This document shows, piece after piece, positions 12,444 to 47,204 of a stretch of DNA of 64,000 nt (its first letter is position 1; every line of letters begins with the position of its first letter). Source of the stretch: Sternotherus odoratus (taxonomy: Eukaryota; Chordata; Testudines; Kinosternidae); assembly GCA_032164245.1 (NCBI GenBank), contig JAVMKO010000003.1:91077890-91141889 (forward strand). Reading direction: 5' to 3'. The notes below the pieces were generated by a model, which ran no database searches, was not told the DNA's origin, and saw only the letters and a list, made by a program, of their open reading frames with translations. Made by a program: the position numbers and the translations under genes.

Positions 12444-12449
12444 TTTATT
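12444..12449 (-). terminator. KATNA1: Candidate poly(A) signal of KATNA1
   Basis: TTTATT on the plus strand is AATAAA on the minus strand, 125 bases past the KATNA1 stop. It implies a short 3' UTR ending near 12425. A second minus-strand AATAAA at 11628-11633 could serve a longer form. Confidence 0.55.
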
Positions 12450-12573
12450 CAGAATCATGTTGCTCTTAAACTTAAGTTAAAAAAATAGCACTTAGTGCAC
12501 ATGAATACCACCTTTCACTACTGCTCAAGCTGTTTTAAGGCAGGTTTCCCAGAGAAAGTTTGGTTAGGAAGAC

Positions 12574-36251
<23,678 letters not shown>

Positions 36252-36963
36252 AGTCAACATAAGCTGAAAAAAATTAAATAGTTATACTGAAAATTCAGTA
36301 CAAGAAAACAAGTCAACGCATATATCTGAAATAACTTACAGATAAACAAACATATCCTAATCATCTAATTGATCAACAGGGATGCTGAGAGTAGATTCAT
36401 TAAGAGGAGTCACACTGGAAGAAAAAACCTATTTGGTCAATATAAAAATACAAATGAATTACTCTTGTCCATAACCACAGATGTATGTGAAACTTATTAC
36501 ACGAGTTATCATGCAGTGTAGAACCTACTGTTAAGCACACATGCAAATGTGCAGACACTCATGACGTTGGGAGCCATGACTTGAATACATTCCTCCCCAC
36601 TTTTTCACCCCGTCCCTTCAAGTAAAAGAATCTGGAGATAGTGAGTGTGATGGTTCAGGTCATCATCTGCCTTTTAACCTTGGGTGTCTTGTGGCAGTGC
36701 AGCTTTGGTCCAGAGCTCTGACCCAACAGCCTACCAACAGCCCACACGCCTCACCCTGACTTTGCCCAACCTGGATACTCCTTGCATGCTGACCTTAGTA
36801 CTCTTCCAGACCCAAAATTTTCCCACTGCCGGACCAGTCCCTCTCTCATTGGACTTTAAAAGAGAAGAGTCAGGTTTGCAGCCTTTACAGAGACAGAAAA
36901 ACATTCCAGCCTGTTAGCTTTCTGGAAGCACACACTTCAATGAACTTGCACAGCACTGATTTA

Positions 36964-37922
36964 TAATGAACATAAGAATGGCCATACTGGATCAGCTCAA
37001 AGGGCTAGCCTCGTATTTCCAATGCCAAGTGCGTCAGAGGGAATGAACAAAACAGGTATCATCAAGTGCTCCATCCCATTCCCAGCTTCTGGCAAACAGA
37101 TGCTAGGGCATTGGTTCTCAAACTGGGGGTTGCGGCCTGCTTTTGTGGGGGTCATGAGCCCCAGCCCCCACAGCAGGCTGCTGGCTCCAACTCTGACCTC
37201 TGCGGCGGGTGACCCGGCCCCTGCAGCCCCGATCCCTGGGGCAGAGTGGCGGGGCGGTAAGCCCCGACCCTGGAGTGGGGCAGTGGGGTAGCGATCCCCG
37301 AACCCAGGCTGGAGCAGTGGGGCTGCAAGCTCTGAGCCCCAACCCCGGAGTGGGGCGGCGGGGCAGTGAGCCCAGGGTGGAGCGGCAAGCCCCGACCCCA
37401 GCGTGGCAGAGGGGCTGCAAGCTCTGACCCAGAGTAGAGGGGCTGTGAGCCCTGATCCCCGCACGGCAGGGCTGTGAGCCCCGACCCCAGGGCAGAGCTG
37501 CAGGGCTGCGAGCCAGGAGCCCCAAACCTCGACTCCAGTGCTGGCAGGTGGCCGTGAGCCTGAGCCCCAAGCTGAGCCCTGACCCCAAACGCTGGGCTGG
37601 GCTGCGAGCCCCAACTCCGATCCCTGTACCAGGCTATGAACCCTGACCCTGGATTGCTTCAGGTCACTAATTACTGTCAAGTATTAAATTAAAAAATAAA
37701 TTTTCCACTTATATTTAATTTGACAAATATGTTTCAGTCTTAATTTAAAAGCAGTGAGAAAATTCTTTTAAAGCAATCGGGTTTAAATTTACTATTTAAC
37801 ATAGTGTTAAATATCAAAAATGTGTTTTTAATTTCTAATGGGGGGTCGCACTCAGAGGCTTGGTGTTCAAAAGGGGTCACCAATACAAAAAGTTTGAGAA
37901 CCACTGTGCTAGGGACACCAAC
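36964..37922 (-). mobile_element. CR1 LINE 3' end (antisense), split by a hAT insertion
   Basis: 'aacataagaatggccatact', 'ggatcagctcaaagggctag', 'cagagggaatgaacaaaaca' and 'cccagcttctggcaaacaga' read as the reverse complement of a CR1 3' end. The sequence resumes after the hAT element as 'tgctagggacacca', consistent with one CR1 copy cut in two. Confidence 0.65.
37109..37906. mobile_element. Non-autonomous hAT transposon
   Basis: A perfect 8-bp target duplication TGCTAGGG (37101-37108 and 37907-37914) encloses 798 bp. The left end is CATTGGTTCTCAAACT and the right end AGTTTGAGAACCACTG, inverted with few mismatches. The interior from about 37140 to 37640 is a GC-rich decayed minisatellite of 'gagccccgaccccagggcag'-like units. 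The right third is AT-rich. No transposase is present. Confidence 0.9.
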
Positions 37923-38203
37923 ACGGGACAACAATAAAAGCCAGCATGTTTATTTACAAAATAGAATGGATTAAGCGATACCAAGTAAGGGAGATGAAGA
38001 AAGATGTTTACAAGCAAATAAGTGAAAACATCTAAAAATCTAAAATGTATACTAGTAAGATACAGTCTTTGTTCAAGATGGATTCTTCACCCAAAAATCT
38101 CCTTTCCAGCTTTTTTCCTAACAGGCCTAGCCAGGACCCATCACAGAGATCAAATTGCTTGGTTTCTTTGTCTCCTAAGGTGAAGGATAAAGATGGAGTC
38201 TCT

Positions 38204-38500
38204 GGGCTGGTCTTCACTACTGGGGGGGGATCAACGGCAGATACGCAAACTTCAGCTACGTGAATCACGTAGCTGAAGTTTGCGTATCTGCAGCCAACTT
38301 TCCTGCGGTCCTCATGGTGGCGGCAGTCAGCGGCGCACTCCCCTGTCGACTCGAGCTTGCACCTCACGGCAAGCTGGAGTTCCAGAGCCGATGGAGGAGC
38401 CGCGAGCGATCGATTTCTAACGTCTACACCAGACATGAGAAATCGATAGCTAACACATCGATTGCTACCTGCCAATCCGGCGGGTAGTGAAGACCAGCCC
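38204..38500. mobile_element. PIF/Harbinger-type MITE
   Basis: The inverted ends GGGCTGGTCTTCACTAC and GTAGTGAAGACCAGCCC are perfect over 17 bases, with target duplication TCT (38201-38203 and 38501-38503). It is the inverse orientation of the copies at 13498 and 40288. The inside carries a perfect 27-bp hairpin listed separately and a second inverted block around 'cgatcgatttcta' and 'agaaatcgatag'. Confidence 0.85.
38237..38291. repeat. Perfect 27-bp inverted repeat with 1-base loop
   Basis: The arms at 38237-38263 and 38265-38291 are exact complements, starting GCAGATACGCAAAC and centred on ...CTACGTGA-a-TCACGTAG. It lies within the MITE at 38204-38500 and in the long 5'UTR intron of KATNA1, so it would be transcribed as a tight hairpin. 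Confidence 0.9.
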
Positions 38501-38503
38501 TCT

Positions 38504-40284
38504 CTCTCCATTCCTTATATCCCCAAAGTCAGAAAGGCCTGCTGGAGATTCAGTCTCCTGACTCTCTCTGGGCTGCAGGAACTTTGATCACTCTCAGTCT
38601 TTCAAGTTCAGAATCAGAACTCCCAATGCTTCAGCTCATCAGCTTTGTTTACTGCTATTATGTAAACACTCCTTTGTTTAAGACAGACCTGTATTATCTT
38701 GATCTGAGCGAGGCTGTCTGGTCTTACACGTGTTCTAGTAACATCAAAGAGAATTCATAACTTCACATATAATATTTACACATGCATTTTACAATTGTAT
38801 TAAGCAGCATATTATTAGTTTCCTATGACACCTCAATGCATACTTTGTACAAATATTATTGTGCTCTGTGAGTAGGATGTAAATACAGGAGTGCCTAGGG
38901 TCAAAATGAGTGATTTCATTGCTGGTATTCCAGCATCATTAATATACTACATGAGCTCTATAGGGTTTTTTATTTCACTGAATTTACTATTAAAAAAAGT
39001 CAAATAAGGGGCCCTTCCACCCCTGGAGATTTCAGGCATGAGTAAAGGTGCTCCCCCACCTCCTGGAATATTTTGTTAGTAGGCTATCTGCAGAGCTGAA
39101 GCATGTAATGAGGAAGGCAATGCTGGAAGAAACAGGGAAGCTTGGAGAGCTCAGGAGTCTTGTTTCCTGTAGTTCTGGGTCTCCTATTGTTTCTTTACCT
39201 TGTCTGTATTTAACAAATGTAATGTTCCACCTTAGCAGGGAGGCTTATGGGAGCATTCTAATTATTCTCCTCTGCTATTCCCTTCCTTCTTGACTTCTCA
39301 TGTAGATCCCTCTGCAAGATTCTGAGTGAGCAACTTAAAGAAACCAGCACATTTTGATTTGTAGTACACAACCTGAACTGAGATTTAGTGAAGGAGGCAT
39401 GGTAAGGGAGGTAAAGCAGCACTATGTGGTCTGTACAAAAATGTACCTCCAATACTCTTAAACAACATATCCTCCCTGGAGCACATTTTTTTTTGAGCAA
39501 AATGTCGTTCTTTGCAAGTATCTACCTTCCCCAGAATAATACAGAACTGAAAAGGTGTAAAGATTTCTAAAATTCACAGGTAACATTCAGAAAGAATGTT
39601 AAAGGTTAAAGGTTCACAGCTGCTGCTTAGAGTAGTTTATTTGATTACAGGACTGAGGAAAATAGAAAGGAAGAGGGGTTCTAGTGAGAAGAACAATCCA
39701 GGTACTGTGAACACACCCATTTGTACTGTCTTAGTGCAACTAGTGCCTCCATAAATAACAGCAGAATGAAAAACATGCATCCTTCAACTTTTAGAAAAGA
39801 GGGAAATGAAGACCTGGACCAGGGATTCAAAGACTTAAAATAGCTACCAAAAAAACCCCACAGGTATTGGAGTGGGAAATGAAGAATGAATATTTAAGAA
39901 ACTTTGGGAAAACAGCAGTGTGTTCAAGATGCTGCAGTTGCTGCTAATATATTTTAAAATGCCTTTTCTAAGATTTTTTTTTTAAATAGCTACACAATAG
40001 TTAGTACCTTTGGACTAGCACCGCTCCAAATTCAGAGATGGGACATCAGTCAAGGGTAAAGCATCTTCTGCAAAACTACTACACAAACTGTTAAAGTTTT
40101 TCACATAACCACATATTGCAGCTAGTTTCTTAATTTGACATAGCACTAGATTTGTCATTTCCTATGAGAACAGAGAAGCTTTGGATTAGTAGTGCAGAAT
40201 AATATAAACAAAAGATAAGTTAATTGTCAGAGTCACCTTGTTCATATATTTGAAAAGTTTCTCATCTCATCATGTCCTAATCCC
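38504..40284. other. KATNA1 5'UTR intron, unassigned
   Basis: No exon was recognised. The flanks of the MITE (37923-38200 and 38504-38850) may belong to one older LTR-like repeat ('tctttcaagttcagaatcag', 'acactcctttgtttaagaca'), but I cannot confirm this. Confidence 0.3.
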
Positions 40285-40287
40285 ATA

Positions 40288-40580
40288 GGGTACGTCTTCA
40301 CTACCCACCAGATCGGCAGGTAGCCATTGCTCTTTTAGCGATCGATTTCTCGCGTCTGGTTAAGATGAGAAATCGATTGCCCGCGGCCGTCCATCGACTC
40401 CGGTAACTCCAGCTTGACGCAAGGCGCAAGCTGGAGTCGATGGGGTAGTGTGCAGCTGACTGTCTCCGCCATGAGGACGGCAGGTAAGTCAGCTGTACAT
40501 TCGCCAACTTCAGCTATATTATTAACGTAGCTGAAGTTGCATATCTTCAGCCCATCCCCACCCCTAGTGAAGACCAGCCT
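40288..40580. mobile_element. PIF/Harbinger-type MITE
   Basis: It starts GGGTACGTCTTCACTACC and ends GTGAAGACCAGCCT, with 3-bp flanks ATA (40285-40287 and 40581-40583). Shared interior blocks with the other copies include 'cgatttctcgcgtctggtta', 'gatgagaaatcgattgc', 'gccatgaggacggcaggtaa' and 'aacgtagctgaagttgc'. Confidence 0.83.
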
Positions 40581-40842
40581 ATAGTAAGAAAAGACAAACA
40601 CTAACTTCAGGAAACTGTTAGATGCCAATGTCACTGAGCTAGGTCCCAAGCATGCCTGGATTTCTGTCAGAGCCTCAATATGAGAAGCACACAAATGGGT
40701 ACCATACAGAATCCTTCCCATCACCTCAATTGGGCTTGTTCTCATCTGAAGTAGAGCCAGACGTGAATAAGACCCCTCTGACATCCGAACACCATCCCAT
40801 TTCTAAAACTTTTTTCTAAAACCTAAACAAGAACAATAGATA

Positions 40843-41355
40843 CCGTATTTTTCGCCATATAGGACGCTCCGGCGTATAAGACGCCCCCGAGTTTTTAAAT
40901 AAAAAAGCCGGACACAAAAAAAAAACCAAAAAAAAAACCCCACCACCACACACAAAAAGCGCCTCGCTCTCCCGTCCGCGCCGCGCGGGCGGGCTGCTGG
41001 GAGCGCGCCGCTCTCCCGTCCCCGCCGCGCGGGCGGGCTGCTGGGAGCGCGCCGCTCTCCCGTCCCCGCCGCGCGGGCGGGCTGCTGGGAGCGCGCCGCT
41101 CTCCCGTCCCCGCCGCGCGGGCGGGCGCTCCCAGGGGCCCCGGGGCCCGAGCTGCTCCCGTTCCCCGCCGGCCCCAACACATGCGGGTGGGCTCGGGGGG
41201 GGGGGGGAAGCGCCGCCCCGCCCGCCGGGCCACCTGCAGCCGCCCCAGCTCCAGCTGCCCGGTGAGTTTAATATATTCGGCGTATAAGACGCCCCCCCTA
41301 ATTTTGAGGCTATTTTTGGGGGTTAAAAAGGCGTCTTATACGCCGAAATATACGG
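40843..41355. mobile_element. Tc1/mariner-type MITE with internal minisatellite
   Basis: TA flanks lie at 40841-40842 and 41356-41357. The termini are inverted: CCGTATTTTTCGCCATATAG on the left and, reverse-complemented on the right, CCGTATATTTCGGCGTATAA. The block GGCGTATAAGACGCC recurs near both ends as a nested inverted repeat. The middle contains four 44-bp tandem units. No transposase is present. Confidence 0.8.
40965..41140. repeat. 44-bp GC-rich minisatellite (about 4 copies)
   Basis: Units start CGCTCTCCCGTCC at 40965, 41009, 41053 and 41097, spaced exactly 44 bases apart. They are nearly identical apart from the first unit (TCCGCG against TCCCCG) and a truncated last unit. Confidence 0.9.
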
Positions 41356-41839
41356 TATCTATTTAGAAAGTGGATCATAATTGACAATACTTTTTTATAA
41401 TCCCCCAAATCTGAGATTTAAAAAACAGTTTTATTGAAATTCAAAGTAAAACTGCAATACTGTATCAGACCCCTGACCCAACCCTGGAGCACCCACGGAG
41501 TCGGCACCTACACTCTACACCATTCATTACTTTATGTTTAAAAACCAAAGCGGCAAACACTCAAAAGTTAGGAAATGCCAGTATTAAGGTTTCATGTGCA
41601 ACCTTAATTTGCCCCCTTGTGCATATGTATTATGGTAGTCTTTAATTACATGATCACACAATATTTTTCCACAGTGCCCTGAGTCAATGAAGAGAGTTAT
41701 TCACTATTTATTTTTTCTCCACATTCAATGAGCGGAGGACACACCATCCAAATCCTGCATACATACAAGATTATTAATTTCTTCATATTTCTCAGATGCT
41801 CTCACCACAGTATTTGGGAGGTTCACAAACAGTGAATTT

Positions 41840-41945
41840 TTCTTAATACCATCTAATCTCACAGTGGCATTATCCCCATTTTACAGAGGGGGAACTGAGG
41901 CACAGAGACTAAAGCTGAAATAGTCAAATGTCCACTAATTTTGGG
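41840..41945 (+). repeat. MIR SINE fragment
   Basis: 'cattatccccattttacaga' followed by 'gggggaactgaggcacagag' is the MIR core. The following 41945-42085 ('gggtgcccagcttgagacac', 'tctgaaaatctgac') resembles another old amniote repeat. Confidence 0.75.
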
Positions 41946-42284
41946 TGCCCAGCTTGAGACACATCAGACCTGACTTTTCAGAATACTTGGAATTTTTACA
42001 GCGCTATATATGTTCAAAGCACTACTCCCATTGACATTAGTTGCAGCTGTGAACATTCAGCATTTCTGAAAATCTGACCAGTGTTTCATATTGTGCACCT
42101 AGAAAGTAAAGAACACACGAGTACTGCTCTACTGTGAAAACTTACTTTTAAGTGATACTCCACTTTACATGGAAACTCTGTGGCAAATATAGGTATAGAA
42201 TCTATTTCTCTGGATGGCATTTAATTCCCTTAGTCACGGGACCATTCTTTCGGCATAATCTCACTTATTACACACTTTCTAAAT

Positions 42285-43485
42285 CAGGGGTCCTCAAACT
42301 TTTTAAACAGGGGGCCAGTTCACGGTCCCTCAGACCGTTGGAGGGCCGGACTATAGTCTCCCCCCCCAGTCTCCCGCCGCCCGCGGGCCCCCCCCCCCCA
42401 GTCTCCCGCCGCCCGAGGGCCCCCCCCCCAGTCTCCTACCTCCCGTGCCCCCCCCGGCCGGTCTCCTGCCTCCTGCGGGCCCCCCCCGGCCGATCTCCCG
42501 CCACCCGAGGGGCCCCCCCCGGCCGATCTCCCGCCACCCGAGGGGCCCCCCCCCGGCCGATCTCCCGCCACCCGAGGGGCCCCCCCCGGCCGATCTCCCG
42601 CCACCCGAGGGGCCCCCCCCCCGGCCGATCTCCCGCCACCCGAGGGCCCCCCCCCCCGGCCGATCTCCCGCCACCCGAGGGCCCCCCCCCCGGCCGATCT
42701 CCCGCCACCCGAGGGCCCCCCCCGGCCGATCTCCCGCCACCCGAGGGCCCCCCCCGGCCGATCTCCTACTTCCCGCGGCCCCCCCGGCCGGTCTCCTGTC
42801 TCCCCCCCCCCGCCGGTCTCCTGCCTCCCGCGGCCCCCCCCCCCCCGGCCGATCTCCAGTGCCCCCCCCCCGGCCGGTCTCCTACCTCCCGCCCCCCCCC
42901 CCGCTGGTCTCCTGCCTCCCCCCCCGCCAATCTCCTGCCTCCCGCCCCCCCCCCCGCCGATCTCCTGCCTCCCTCCCCCCCTGGGGTGGGGTCTCACTTC
43001 CCCCGCCGCCCGCCCGCCCGGCGCTCCCGGGCACCCGCCCCGTCCGCTTCCGGTGACAGGAGGGTTGTTTTGCGGGGCTGCTCACCCCAGCCCGGCCCCG
43101 CGTGTGCCCCCAGCCCGGAGGTGTGTGGCGGGGCGGGGCGCGCTGCGGGTGCATCTCCCCCTCCCCGGCTCCCGCGGGTACCTGAGGCCGCCGTGTCTCC
43201 CCAGAAGCCCGCGGCGCAGCCCAGCCGCACGGCCGCGCCCGCCTGGGGCTCGCAGGACCCGCCGCCGCCCAGGGACGTCAGTGACGTCGCTGCGTGCGCC
43301 TGCTCCCGGCGGTCCCCGCGTTTTTAAAGTAAACGCGGGCCGCAGGGACTTCACAGAGGCATCCTTGTGTTCCGAAAGCATCTTTCGGAACACATGGATG
43401 TCCTGAGGCAAAAACACCCGGCGGGCCGGGTAAATGCGCTCCGCGGGCCGCATGTGGCCCGCGGGCCGTAGTTTGAGGACCCCTG
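42285..43485. mobile_element. Non-autonomous hAT transposon with GC-rich, promoter-like cargo
   Basis: A perfect 8-bp target duplication TTCTAAAT (42277-42284 and 43486-43493) encloses 1201 bp. The inverted ends are CAGGGGTCCTCAAACT and AGTTTGAGGACCCCTG, perfect over 16 bases. From about 42360 to 42990 it is a minisatellite. From 42990 to 43330 it is CpG-rich with CRE-like sites, a GGTACCTGAGG block and a tctccccag block. A 12-bp perfect hairpin (43367-43393) lies near the right end. The long open frames inside are a product of composition. Confidence 0.92.
42360..42990. repeat. Minisatellite of about 33-38-bp units
   Basis: Units of the form GGCCGATCTCCCGCCACCCG followed by AGGG and a C run repeat at least eight times between 42486 and 42770. 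More diverged versions (GTCTCCTGCCTCCCG) lie on both sides. C-run length varies from unit to unit, as expected from slippage. Confidence 0.9.
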
Positions 43486-43786
43486 TTCTAAATGCTCAAC
43501 AAATAAGGTAGGTTTCCCTACAGACAACTGCCTTCACTATAAAAGCCTGATTCATCCATGGAGCCTGTTCCATCCTATGCACTGAATGAGGCAGAGCTCC
43601 TACAAAAATAGCACATTACTGTATAATTAAAGACTATCATAATACATACACACAGGGAGACAAAGTAAGAGTACATAGGAAATATCAAAATTAAATGTTG
43701 CCTAACTTTCAAACACTTGGCTTTGAAACTTGAATATTCTTTTAATGTAATTTAAGGTTATTTTGCTAAAGCCTGGACTAAAGCTG

Positions 43787-43890
43787 TGGGTCTCAGCCTT
43801 TCCAGACTCCTGTACCCCTTTCAGGATCTGATTTGTCTTGCATACCCCTCAAGTTTCACCTCACTTAAAAACTACTTGCTTACAAGGAGC
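43787..43890. mobile_element. hAT-like left-end fragment
   Basis: 'gtgggtctcagcctttccag', 'actcctgtacccctttcagg' and 'aagtttcacctcacttaaaa' follow a common turtle hAT-type repeat whose start is CAGTGGTTCTCAACC-like. The right part is missing. Confidence 0.5.
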
Positions 43891-43995
43891 TTATAAGGAT
43901 CTTCCCAGCACTCTACAAATAGCTGCAGAGACAATGCTATGAATTTGCAGTTCCAGCTCTGAGGCCTATGGAGAGTTCCCTATACACCTTTTGTA

Positions 43996-44020
43996 AAATT
44001 AATTAATTAATTAATTTTAA
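43996..44020. repeat. AATT tetranucleotide microsatellite
   Basis: Five consecutive AATT units, followed by an A run. Confidence 0.8.
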
Positions 44021-44937
44021 AAAAAGAGTACTAGTATCGCAAACCCACATCTGTTGATCCAGGCTTGGGAGGCTCATGGGCACATGCTCTGTAGATGTAC
44101 CTATTGATGCCTGGCTCCCTTTCATGGAACAGTTAATTTAGATTTTGGGAAAAGGTTTTAACTTAGATTTCTTCTGAAAACTTATGTAAGAGTCTCTTGT
44201 TATGTAGGAGAAAAAACAAAGTTAATCAAGGATCACTACAGATATTACCACAGGTTTTAATAGCAATACTCAAGATCAAGTATTTCCCCATGTGGTCATC
44301 CTACCGGATACACCTGTTTGCCAGTCCCATGAATTTTAACTGATGACTAAACCTGCTGAAATAACAAGTTAAGCAAGATGCTACTAAACATTTTAAAATC
44401 AAGTGCTGGCATGTTACTAATGTAGAACTAGGCTTTCAAAATAAAGAGTAAGAAAACTACAGCATAACCATATACAATAAATACAGTGCAGAATTCTGAG
44501 CAGGGCAGGCATTCTTTAGAAATCTGTGCAGGGGAACAAACAGTTCAACCATATGAGTGTTTTTTCTTCCAAATATGTGGAGTCTCAAAGAATAGCGAGG
44601 AAACAAAGGAAATGAATGATCCCTGAATGGAAAGAAAAGAAGACATGGAATGCTTAGCCAGGAAAATGGGGGCAAGAACACAAAAGATGGATTCTATGCT
44701 GGTCTACTAAATTAATTTTCCAAGTTAAAGAAAAATGAAGAAAGTAAACAATATGCAAAGGAACAAAATACAGCATGTGAGTAGGAAGAGAGAGAGTTAA
44801 ATCAGTGGATTTTTGCTTGTTTCAACAAAACACAGGTGTTTCTTCAAAAGTTATCTGAGGGCTGTCAGTTTAGATGTGGGTGCTAAAGCAGCAACACTAA
44901 CAGAATTTAATCTATTTTCTTACCAGGGTTTAGCCTG

Positions 44938-45160
44938 TAATCAAGGCTATGTCTATTCAGCAATTCAAGGTGTGATTGCAGTACAGCGAGACGAACAGTT
45001 AAACATCGGTACATACTCATTTTGCTAGCCTACCCTGAAGCTCCTGCTGCTGCATCTACACTGCTAATTTTAGCTGTATTAGCAGGGTAAAAATAATACA
45101 GGTATGGTGTACTGCAATCACACCGTGAACTTCAGTGTGAACACAGGATATTTGCCATAG
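44938..45160. mobile_element. Small foldback element
   Basis: Perfect 16-bp inverted copies GGTGTGATTGCAGTAC (44969-44984) and GTACTGCAATCACACC (45109-45124) are set in a sequence starting 'aaggctatgtctattcagca' and containing 'gcatctacactgctaatttt'. These are terminal motifs of a common turtle MITE. Outer ends are not well defined. Confidence 0.5.
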
Positions 45161-46660
45161 TAATGTAGGCCAATTTAAAATGCCAAAGCAGCATATAATT
45201 TTTCTTTTAAATTTTGAGTCCCAGAGTGTGACATGTTGCTGTTTTGAGATTGATGATTTTCATAAATACCAATGCGTAATAAATTCATATTTGCATCACA
45301 GTTTTACTATCAATTTTTCTTCATTTATATTGTTGGATATCCACTGATCCTAGTTTTTAAAACTGTGCTTGTTATAGAATTAGATAATTGGAAATACATT
45401 GTCTTTCATAACTGTCCCAGACTGGTTCCATATACAAACAAGCATATGCAAATCTACTAAAATAAAGGAAAAGAAAATCAACTTCTTTACTAGACAAAAT
45501 ATTGTAACGTGTGCACAGTGGTACTAGATGACGATAAAGCAGATAGTCTACATAGTACTTTTATCGACTAGGCTGATTCCCTGAATTGTATTCTATGAAG
45601 TTATCTGTGGACATTACAAACTCATCTTCACTGTGGAGGTTAAGTCATCACCAAGCAGGAAACAATGCAAAGAATCCACATGGAATTTTGCCCTCTTAAA
45701 TGTAATGCTATGCTGAATCCCCCAAAAAGGTTTCAGAATTAAAATAATTTATTCAGAATGCAATGCAGAGGATTTCCCAGATATTACTAACGTAGAAATA
45801 CAATTACAACTCTTGACAAATCATCCTGTCACTATCCACAGACTTTAGTCCACTTTCCTCAAGTGCCTGAAGTGCATCCAAAGTTTGGTGTGTCCAGCAG
45901 GTGTATGGGTTGAAGACTTGTGGTAATTTAAGATAAAGAAAGAGGCTTTGGCATTTGCAATCCCACTATTATTTTTTTTTCTTAAAAGAAAGATTTTAAT
46001 TAAAGGAAAAAAGAAACAAATCCTTTATAAAAATCAATGGAAAAGCACAGTCACAAAAAGAATCAGAGGAAAATCCCCACACCACAGAGGAATTCCCCCC
46101 CTGCTGAGTTTTAAAGTTACAGAAAAAACATAAGGATATTCCCCCTAAAACCTAAGAAATTCACAAGTAAGAAACAAATATAAAACTGATATGCCTTGCC
46201 AGGCCTTCTTACCTACTCTTTGCTACTTAGAAATACAGAATGTGATGGAGAGAAGAAAAGCTGGTTGATTCCTTTGTCTTCCCAAACAAACCAACTGCAA
46301 CAGAACAAAGCACACAGACAAAAGCTTCCCTCCCCCCTGATTTGAAAGTAACTTCGGGCTCCATTAGTCCTTTTAGTCAGGTGCCAAACAGGTGCTTTCA
46401 GCTTCTTAACCCCTTACAGGTAGCAGGAATTCTAGGCTACTGAATGATTATGACAGAAACATAACGGCACTAGTACACCACCGGGAAAGATGTCTCGATT
46501 AAGGACTCAAAACATGGCTAACTATACAAAGCTAAAATGGGCCCCTCATCTGGACAAGCTGAGGAATAACGGTGCTGCACACAATCCAAACAGCTTTAAA
46601 AGTTACTGTGTGGGAATCAGCCAAAGTATTAAAGAAAAAAAGATGTCTGGCTAGCCCTAG
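45161..46660. other. KATNA1 5'UTR intron, unassigned
   Basis: It is AT-rich. The stretch 46340-46480 ('gctttcagcttcttaacccc', 'ttacaggtagcagg') resembles a piece of a turtle LTR-type repeat, but the ends are not visible. Confidence 0.3.
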
Positions 46661-46662
46661 AG

Positions 46663-46955
46663 CAGGGGTCTCAAACATGCAGGCCGCAGGCAACCCATGC
46701 AGCTGTTTCCTGCAGCACACCAAGCTCCCTGCCAAGCTGCTTTCTGGGGCGGATCAGGGCCGGGAGCATACCCTGACCCCAGTGTGTGCCCCTGCCACCC
46801 CGAAGCCATTCCAGGTAAGCGGCAACGGGCCAGAACACAACCCCTACCTGTACCCAACATCCCAACTCAGTTCCCTGAGACCTCTGCCATACCCCACACT
46901 CCCTACTGCAACCCAACCCGCTGCCTGAGCCCCCTGCCACACCCCTCCTGTTAAT
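46663..46955. mobile_element. hAT-like fragment
   Basis: It starts 'caggggtctcaaacatgcag', a hAT-type end related to the one at 42285, and continues GC-rich ('gtttcctgcagcacacc'). No matching right end or target duplication was found. Confidence 0.5.
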
Positions 46956-47204
46956 CCTTGAGATTAAAAGTAGTAGTTCACACATATTAAGGACAAATCA
47001 TGCTTTTTTAGTTCATAGAAGAGCCCTTAAGTAGCCAAATCAGTGCAATTTCACAATACAAGATTTGGGAAGTCTCTGTAGTGGCTGAACACCCCTTATG
47101 TCCCAACATATATACGGAGTTTAATCAAAACCAGTTCCACAATGATATTCAACATATCATATGAAGCTCGTAAGCGGGTGCCTGACTGCTTATCAACTAT
47201 TATA

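Noticed and set aside
36997..37680. 227-codon open frame rich in Pro, Ala and Gly
   Set aside because: It is inside the GC-rich core of the hAT at 37109-37906.
38032..38511. 159-codon open frame
   Set aside because: It spans the MITE at 38204-38500 and its flank and has no recognisable domain.
42486..42770. Regularly spaced repeats that could suggest a CRISPR-like array
   Set aside because: The repeats are contiguous with variable C runs and no unique spacers, in a vertebrate genome. This is a minisatellite.
42152..43327. 391-codon Pro-rich open frame and overlapping Gly/Arg-rich frames on the other strand
   Set aside because: They lie in the GC-rich minisatellite of a hAT element. The repeat has few stop codons in any frame, and the frames have no domain.
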